This document shows positions 21,970 to 26,581 of a DNA stretch of 26,581 bases, one piece after another. This DNA is from SG8-41 sp036397875 (GTDB lineage Bacteria; Pseudomonadota; Gammaproteobacteria; Burkholderiales; SG8-41): positions 1 through 26,581 of the forward strand of contig DASWIC010000290.1 of NCBI GenBank assembly GCA_036397875.1. The letters are read 5' to 3'. Every line of letters starts with the position of its first letter. Within the stretch, counting starts at the first letter, position 1. The translations under genes and the position numbers were made by a program. Below the pieces are notes generated by a model that saw nothing but the letters and a program-made list of their open reading frames with translations, ran no database searches and was not told the origin of the DNA.

Positions 21970-23866
21970 CGTCGCTCCTGCCGCGCCGTTGCCGCGCGGG
22001 CACCTTGCCGAGGAGGTAGTAATCCAGCACCTTGCGCGCGAGCGGCGCGGCGGTGCGCGCGCCGAAGCCGGCGTTCTCCACGATCACCGCGAGCGCGATG
22101 CGCGGATTCTCCGCCGGCGCATAGGCGATGAACAGCGAATGGTCCCGCAGCTCTTCCTGCACCTTGCTCTCCACGTACTTTTCGCCTTGCTTGATGCCGA
22201 TGACCTGGGCGGTACCGGTCTTGCCCGCGCTTACGTACGGGGCCCCCGCAAAGGAGCGCGCCGCCGTGCCTTCCTTGTTGACGTCGACGAGCGCGTCCCG
22301 CACCACCGCGAGATGCTCGCGCTTGAGCTCCAGCGCCCGCAGGCGCCGCATCTCGACGGCGGTACGCTCCCGCGTGCGGAAATCCTCGACGGCGCTCACG
22401 ATCTGCGGCGCGTAGGCGACGCCGCCGTTGGCGAGCATCGCCACCGCCTGCGCGAGCTGCAGCGGCGTGTAGGCGTTGTAGCCCTGGCCGATGCCGATGC
22501 TGATGGTCTCCCCCGCGTACCACTTCTGGTTGAACCGCCGCATCTTCCATTCCTGCGAGGGCAGGACGCCGGCGGCCTCACCTGCGAGGTCGATGCCGGT
22601 CGGCTTGCCGAAGCCGAATTGCGCCATGAACCGTGCGATCGCGTCTATGCCCAGGTCGTTCGCGAGCATGTAGTAGTAGGTGTCGCTCGATTTCACGATC
22701 GATTTGTGCATGTCGACGATGCCGTGTCCGCCGGCGTGACTGTCGCGGAACTGGTGGCCGCCGAACATGAAATAGCCGGGATCGCGGATCGTCTGCTGCG
22801 GGGTGCGCTTGCCGTAGGCCAGTCCGGCGAGCGCCATGTACGGCTTGAACGTCGAGCCGGGGGGGTAGGTGCCGGAGAGCGCGCGGTTGACGAGCGGCTT
22901 GTCCGGCGAGGTGTTGAGCTCGTTCCAGTTCAGGGAATCGATCCCGTCGACGAACAGATTGGGGTCGAACCCCGGCTTGCTCACGAACGCGAGCACGCCG
23001 CCCGTAGACGGATCGATCGCGACCAGCGCGCCGCGGTTGTCTCCGAACGCGTGGTAGGCGACCTCCTGCAGGCGTGCGTCGAGGTTGAGCACGAGGTTAT
23101 TGCCGGACACGGACGGGGTGCGCGAGAGCGTGCGCACCGGGCGTCCGCCCGAATCGACCTCGACCTCCTCGACCCCGGTCGTGCCGTGCAGGATGCGCTC
23201 GTAGTTCTGCTCGAGCCCGGTCTTGCCGATGTAGTCGGTCCCGCGGTAGTTGGCGGAGAGTCCCTCGGCCTGAAGCTGCTCGACCTCGCGCTGGTTGATG
23301 CGGCCGATGTGGCCCACGACGTGGGAGAACACCTCGCCCTGCGGGTACTGGCGGAACAAGCGCGCGTTGATCTCCACGCCCGGGAAGCGGTAGCGCACCG
23401 CGGCGAAGCGCGCGATCTCCTCGTCACTCAAGCGGGTGCGGACCGGCAGGCTGCCGATGCTCTTGCTCTCCTCGAGCAGCCGCCTGAAGCGCCGCCGGTC
23501 GCGCGGCGTGATCTCGACCACGGTGGCGAGCTCGTCGATCAGGCCTTCCAGGTTCGCGATGCGGTCGGGCTGGACCTCGAGCGTATACGCCGAGTAGTTG
23601 TGCGCGAGCAGCACGCCGTTGCGGTCAACGATGACGCCGCGATTGGGCACGACCGGCACGATGGCGATGCGGTTCGCTTCCGCCAGCGTGTAGAGCTCGC
23701 CGTGCCGGACGACCTGCAGGTAGAAAAATCGGCCGGCGAGGAGCAGAAAGGCCAGGAACACGAAGCCGGCCGCGATCGCGAGCCGCACCTGGAAGTGATG
23801 CAGCTCGAGCTGGGCGTTGCGCAGCTCGATGCCGGGATTGATCGACAGCTCGGAGCGCATGGCCAT
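21953..23866 (-). CDS. mrdA: Penicillin-binding protein 2 (elongation transpeptidase)
   Basis: A 637-residue class B PBP. It has a short cytoplasmic tail, one membrane helix (about 28-50), a pedestal or dimerisation domain with NRGVIVDRNGVLLAHN, and a C-terminal transpeptidase domain with the active-site serine Ser338 in PGSTFKPY, the SSD motif in VKSSDTYYYML and the KTGT motif in SAGKTGTAQVIG. It cross-links peptidoglycan in the periplasm during elongation with RodA. ATG 23866 is 3 bases after the mreD stop. ATG 23860 has AGGG at better spacing and may be the real start. The length and motifs are normal. Confidence 0.97.
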   Translation of the reverse strand: MAMRSELSINPGIELRNAQLELHHFQVRLAIAAGFVFLAFLLLAGRFFYLQVVRHGELYTLAEANRIAIVPVVPNRGVIVDRNGVLLAHNYSAYTLEVQPDRIANLEGLIDELATVVEITPRDRRRFRRLLEESKSIGSLPVRTRLSDEEIARFAAVRYRFPGVEINARLFRQYPQGEVFSHVVGHIGRINQREVEQLQAEGLSANYRGTDYIGKTGLEQNYERILHGTTGVEEVEVDSGGRPVRTLSRTPSVSGNNLVLNLDARLQEVAYHAFGDNRGALVAIDPSTGGVLAFVSKPGFDPNLFVDGIDSLNWNELNTSPDKPLVNRALSGTYPPGSTFKPYMALAGLAYGKRTPQQTIRDPGYFMFGGHQFRDSHAGGHGIVDMHKSIVKSSDTYYYMLANDLGIDAIARFMAQFGFGKPTGIDLAGEAAGVLPSQEWKMRRFNQKWYAGETISIGIGQGYNAYTPLQLAQAVAMLANGGVAYAPQIVSAVEDFRTRERTAVEMRRLRALELKREHLAVVRDALVDVNKEGTAARSFAGAPYVSAGKTGTAQVIGIKQGEKYVESKVQEELRDHSLFIAYAPAENPRIALAVIVENAGFGARTAAPLARKVLDYYLLGKVPARQRRGRSDDASRG

Positions 23867-23869
23867 GCC

Positions 23870-24391
23870 CTAGAAAAGATCGGGATCGACCCGCGGGCGC
23901 AGCGGGAGCTTGAGCAGCGCGCCCAGCGGCAGCCAGAGCGCCGCCGCGACGAAGCTGCCGAGGAAGTACTGCAGCCCGGGGAAATCCGCCCCGGCCACGA
24001 GACGGATCGCAAGGACGATAAGATCGTTCATCAGCAGCAGCACCAGCACGTGGACCATCTGCGGCGTCCCCGAGAACATGCGCACGCGGCGGTGCAGCAC
24101 GATGCCGGCATAGGCGAGTATGGAGTAGGCGAGCGCGTGCTGGCCGAGCAGCGTGCCGTCCGCGATGTCCATCAACAATCCCATCATCCATGCCGAGATG
24201 AAGCCCACCTTCCGCGGCTGCTCGATGCACCAGTAGAGCACCACCAGCGCGACAAAATCGGGCTTGACCCACAGCCACGCGCCGGCCCATGGCAGGAGGT
24301 TCAGCATCAGCGCCCCGATGAGCGTCAAGGCGATGAAACCCGCGCGAACCGGCAGCAGGATCTCCTGGGTTTCAATGCGCGTGTCGGCCAT
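23870..24391 (-). CDS. mreD: Rod shape-determining protein MreD
   Basis: A 173-residue membrane protein with five or six hydrophobic helices and the family-typical LPWAGAWLWVKPDFVALVVLYW and GFISAWMMGLLMDIADGTLLGQHALAYS. It belongs to the elongasome and links MreC to the wall-synthesis enzymes. The ATG overlaps the mreC stop by one base (TGATG), and mrdA follows after 3 bases, so the genes are in one operon. Confidence 0.95.
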   Translation of the reverse strand: MADTRIETQEILLPVRAGFIALTLIGALMLNLLPWAGAWLWVKPDFVALVVLYWCIEQPRKVGFISAWMMGLLMDIADGTLLGQHALAYSILAYAGIVLHRRVRMFSGTPQMVHVLVLLLMNDLIVLAIRLVAGADFPGLQYFLGSFVAAALWLPLGALLKLPLRPRVDPDLF

Positions 24392-25287
24392 CAGCTCTTT
24401 CTCGGTTTCTTGCCGCGAAGCTGTTTTTTCCTGTCGACCGGCCGCGGCGGGAGTTCGCGGCTGCCGCTGACGACGAGTACGTGCACGTGACGCGCCACGC
24501 CGCCCAGGGGCGCGCAGGTGATACGGGCAAAAATCTGGCCGACGCTGCGCTCGACGCTGGTTACCCGCGCCACCGGCAGTCCGGGCGGGTAGACCCCGTC
24601 GATGCCGGAGGTGACGAGCTCGTCGCCGTCCTGGAAGTCGGCGGTGAGCGGGATGAAGCGCAGTTCCAGCGCGCCGTCGCTGCCGGTGCCCGAGAGCACC
24701 GTGCGCAAGCCATTGCGCACGTTCTGGACCGGCACGAACTGCCCCTTGTCGGTGACGAGGGTCACTTCCGCGAGCCAGGGATAGGCGCGCGTTACCTGGC
24801 CCACCAGTCCGCGGTCGTCCACCACCGGCTGGCCGGGCCGCACGCCCTGCATCGAGCCGCGGTCTATCACCACCTTGCGGGAGAACGGGTCGCGCGCGGC
24901 GTAGAGCACCTCGGCGGCGGCGAGCTCGAGCTTCAACCGCTCGCGCGCAGCGAGCAGCGCCCGCAACTGCTCGTTTTCCGCCTGCAGCGCCTTCAGCTGC
25001 AGGAGCAGCGCGCCGTTCTCGAAATTCTCCAGCTTGAGGCGCGCGTTGTCCGCGCGCAGCGAGCCGTGAGTGGTGAAGAAATCGCCGATGCGCCGGGCGA
25101 TGCTTGCGGGCGCGGCCGCGATCCGTTGCAGGGGATAGACGATCACTGCTGCGACTTGGCGCAGCGAGTCGAGGTAGTTGAGGCGGACGTCGGCGACGAG
25201 AAACGCGAGGGACAACGCGGAGAAGATCAGCAGTCTGGCGAGCGGCGTCGGGCCGGTCTTGAAAAACGGCGGCGGCGAATATTCCAT
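24391..25287 (-). CDS. mreC: Rod shape-determining protein MreC
   Basis: A 298-residue inner-membrane protein with one N-terminal helix (about 18-35), a coiled coil (about 78-118, LRADNARLKLENFENGALL ... LRALLAARERL) and the two-barrel periplasmic MreC domain (RKVVIDRGSMQGVRPGQPVVDDRGLVGQV, VTSGIDGVYPPGLPVARV). It ends in a basic tail (RKKQLRGKKPRKS). It bridges cytoplasmic MreB and periplasmic PBP2. A heptamer array starts 3 bases upstream of the ATG at 25287, so the ribosome-binding region is made of repeat units and no good Shine-Dalgarno is visible. Confidence 0.95.
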   Translation of the reverse strand: MEYSPPPFFKTGPTPLARLLIFSALSLAFLVADVRLNYLDSLRQVAAVIVYPLQRIAAAPASIARRIGDFFTTHGSLRADNARLKLENFENGALLLQLKALQAENEQLRALLAARERLKLELAAAEVLYAARDPFSRKVVIDRGSMQGVRPGQPVVDDRGLVGQVTRAYPWLAEVTLVTDKGQFVPVQNVRNGLRTVLSGTGSDGALELRFIPLTADFQDGDELVTSGIDGVYPPGLPVARVTSVERSVGQIFARITCAPLGGVARHVHVLVVSGSRELPPRPVDRKKQLRGKKPRKS

Positions 25288-25289
25288 CA

Positions 25290-25324
25290 GTCAGCCATCA
25301 GCCCTCGGCAGTCAGCGGTCAGCA
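25290..25324. repeat. Heptamer array, 5 units (GTCAGCG type)
   Basis: GTCAGCC ATCAGCC CTCGGCA GTCAGCG GTCAGCA, five contiguous units in phase, directly upstream of the mreC start. It is the longest array in the window. Confidence 0.8.
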
Positions 25325-25357
25325 TGGTTCGTGCACGGCACGCCCGCAGTGCGTTGA

Positions 25358-25378
25358 GCTGGCAGCTGGTAGCTGAAC
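25358..25378. repeat. Heptamer array, 3 units (GCTGGTA type)
   Basis: GCTGGCA GCTGGTA GCTGAAC, ending 10 bases before the mreB stop codon (read on the plus strand). It shares the 101-base mreB-mreC gap with the array at 25290-25324. Confidence 0.6.
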
Positions 25379-25388
25379 GCCGATCGCT

Positions 25389-26432
25389 TTAGTCGTTGGT
25401 GAAGATGCTGGCCAGCCGTTCGACTTTTTCCAGCGCCTTGCCGGACCCGCGCACGACGCAGGTGAGCGGGTCTTCGGCGACAATCACCGGCAGGCCGGTC
25501 TCTTCCATCAGCAGGCGGTCGATGTCGCGCAACAGCGCGCCGCCGCCGGTGATCACCATGCCCTTCTCGGCGATATCCGCGGCCAGCTCGGGTGGCGTCT
25601 GCTCGAGCGCGGACTTGACCGCGGAGACGATGGCATTGAGCGGCTCGGTCAGCGCCTCGAGAATTTCGTTCGAGGAGATGGTGAAGCTCCGCGGGATGCC
25701 CTCGGCGAGATTGCGCCCCTTCACTTCCTTCTCGCGCACTTCCGAGCCCGGGAAGGCGGAGCCGATTTCCTTCTTGATCTGCTCGGCGGTGGTCTCGCCG
25801 ATCAACATGCCGTAGTTGCGGCGGATGTAGTTGATGATCGCTTCGTCCATCTTGTCACCGCCGACGCGCACCGAGCCTTTGTAGACCAGGCCGCCGAGCG
25901 AGATCACGCCCACCTCCGTGGTGCCGCCGCCAATGTCCACCACCATCGAGCCGGTCGGTTCGCCCACCGGCAGATCGGCGCCGATCGCCGCCGCCATCGG
26001 CTCCTCGATCAGATAGACGCTGGAGGCGCCGGCGCCGATCGCGGATTCGCGGATCGCGCGGCGCTCGACCTGGGTGGAGCCGCACGGCACGCAAATGATC
26101 ATGCGCGGGCTCGGCTTGAAGAACCGCGTGTTGTGCACCTTCCTGATGAAATGCTTGAGCATCTGCTCGGTGACGGTGAAGTCGGCGATGACGCCGTCCT
26201 TCATCGGGCGGATGGCGGTGATGTTGCCGGGCGTGCGGCCGAGCATCTGTTTCGCCGCAAGCCCGACCTCCTGGATCACCTTCTTGCCGTTGGGCCCGCC
26301 TTCCTGGCGGATCGCCACCACCGACGGCTCGTCGAGCACGACGCCCTTGCCGCGCACGTAAATCAGCGTGTTCGCGGTGCCGAGATCGATCGCCAGGTCG
26401 TCGTTAAAGTAGCGGCTCAAGAAACCCAACAT
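25389..26432 (-). CDS. mreB: Rod shape-determining actin homologue MreB
   Basis: A 347-residue cytoplasmic actin-like ATPase that forms membrane-bound filaments guiding elongation. The phosphate and adenosine motifs are present: DLAIDLGTANTLIYVRGKGVV, VPCGSTQVERRAIRESA, VDIGGGTTEVGVISLGG and the C-terminal VITGGGALLRDID. The open frame extends upstream to 26534, but ATG 26432 gives the conserved start MLGFLSRYFNDDLAIDLG and has GGTGG about 8 bases upstream. It is the first gene of the mreBCD-mrdAB-rlpA unit and diverges from gatC. Confidence 0.98.
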   Translation of the reverse strand: MLGFLSRYFNDDLAIDLGTANTLIYVRGKGVVLDEPSVVAIRQEGGPNGKKVIQEVGLAAKQMLGRTPGNITAIRPMKDGVIADFTVTEQMLKHFIRKVHNTRFFKPSPRMIICVPCGSTQVERRAIRESAIGAGASSVYLIEEPMAAAIGADLPVGEPTGSMVVDIGGGTTEVGVISLGGLVYKGSVRVGGDKMDEAIINYIRRNYGMLIGETTAEQIKKEIGSAFPGSEVREKEVKGRNLAEGIPRSFTISSNEILEALTEPLNAIVSAVKSALEQTPPELAADIAEKGMVITGGGALLRDIDRLLMEETGLPVIVAEDPLTCVVRGSGKALEKVERLASIFTND

Positions 26433-26454
26433 AACGCGTTCCACCCAAAGGGAT

Positions 26455-26482
26455 TTGGTCCAGTTGCTTGGACGGTTATGAT
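26455..26482 (+). promoter_or_regulatory. Candidate gatC promoter
   Basis: TTGGTC (26455-26460), 16-bp spacer, TATGAT (26477-26482). Its -10 covers the same bases as the mreB -10 on the opposite strand, which would make the two divergent promoters compete. Confidence 0.35.
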
Positions 26483-26506
26483 ACCCTATGCAGCCTCGAT
26501 TTTTAA
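26478..26506 (-). promoter_or_regulatory. Candidate mreB promoter
   Basis: On the minus strand TTAAAA (26506-26501), 17-bp spacer, TATCAT (26483-26478). AAATCGAGGCT (26502-26492) begins at the -35 and enters the spacer, identical to the 11-mer in the candidate metK promoter. The -10 overlaps that of gatC on the other strand. Confidence 0.45.
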
Positions 26507-26527
26507 GGCTTCCATCCGCGGGGTAAC

Positions 26528-26581
26528 ATGGCATTGACGCTGGAGGACGTGCGGCGCGTTGCCGACCTGGCGCGGCTCGCG
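26528..26581 (+). CDS. gatC: Asp/Glu-tRNA amidotransferase subunit C, 5' end only
   Basis: Only the first 18 codons lie in the window: MALTLEDVRRVADLARLA. This N-terminus is characteristic of GatC, the small subunit that stabilises the GatAB amidotransferase, which converts misacylated Asp-tRNA(Asn) and Glu-tRNA(Gln). Position divergent from mreB is common in betaproteobacteria, with gatA and gatB expected downstream. The gene is cut by the window edge, not broken. Confidence 0.85.
   Translation, partial: MALTLEDVRRVADLARLA

Noticed and set aside
21776..24490. Plus-strand open frame of about 900 codons opposite mrdA, mreD and the rodA start
   Set aside because: Antisense to three well recognised genes, with low-complexity Arg/Val/His/Glu composition and no domain.
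26433..26534. Upstream in-frame extension of mreB
   Set aside because: It would include the promoter region; ATG 26432 gives the conserved N-terminus.

Overview
The window is a GC-rich, densely coded bacterial chromosome segment that looks betaproteobacterial. The evidence is a SAH riboswitch in front of ahcY, the order metK / tandem lpxL / dapF / DUF484 / xerC, and divergent mreB and gatC. I see no phage, insertion sequence, CRISPR array, rRNA or tRNA. Nearly all of it is coding. The only gene-free stretches near or above 200 bases are 1569-1858 and 4130-4340, and the second holds a promoter and riboswitch.

Layout: (1) 1-1568, a 19-bp palindromic operator and one open frame that joins a Cro/YdaS-like helix-turn-helix to a class V aminotransferase of the alanine/serine-glyoxylate type. 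(2) 1859-5504, minus strand, the activated-methyl cycle genes metK and then ahcY-metF. A promoter, an SAH aptamer and an overlapping terminator hairpin precede ahcY. (3) 5574-9981, plus strand, two LpxL-family lipid A acyltransferases, a Gfo/Idh/MocA dehydrogenase and a DegT/DnrJ aminotransferase that together resemble GnnA/GnnB (2,3-diamino-glucose lipid A), and a GNAT protein. (4) 9978-14134, a CoA-binding protein, dapF, a DUF484 protein, xerC and rlmI. (5) 14131-14358, minus strand, a solitary yidD. (6) 14390-19853, plus strand, a likely Zur-controlled metal-acquisition block: zur, a ZIP transporter, a MacB/FtsX-type ABC ATPase and permease, a small secreted His/Cys protein, a DUF3299 protein, a TonB-type energy transducer and a PCu(A)C copper chaperone. 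Two matching GCAAC-N3-GTTGC sites lie before zur and before the ZIP gene. (7) 19872-26432, minus strand, the rod-shape cluster mreB-mreC-mreD-mrdA-rodA-rlpA, with the first 18 codons of gatC diverging at the right edge.

How the genes work together: metK makes SAM, ahcY removes the SAH produced by methyl transfer, and metF feeds methyl-folate back to methionine. SAH itself probably controls ahcY transcription. The lpxL and gnnAB-like genes suggest lipid A with extra amide-linked acyl chains, sitting beside cell-wall (dapF) genes. The zinc block combines a sensor, an inner-membrane importer, an ABC system with a His/Glu-rich periplasmic loop, secreted candidate metal-binding proteins and an outer-membrane energiser.

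The most unusual window-wide signal is a set of ten short tandem arrays with a fixed 7-bp period but different unit sequences. They occur almost only at gene boundaries. Some have been drawn into coding sequence: the start codon and signal-peptide region of rlpA, the C-terminal tail of the first lpxL, and the stop/start overlap at 9978-9981.
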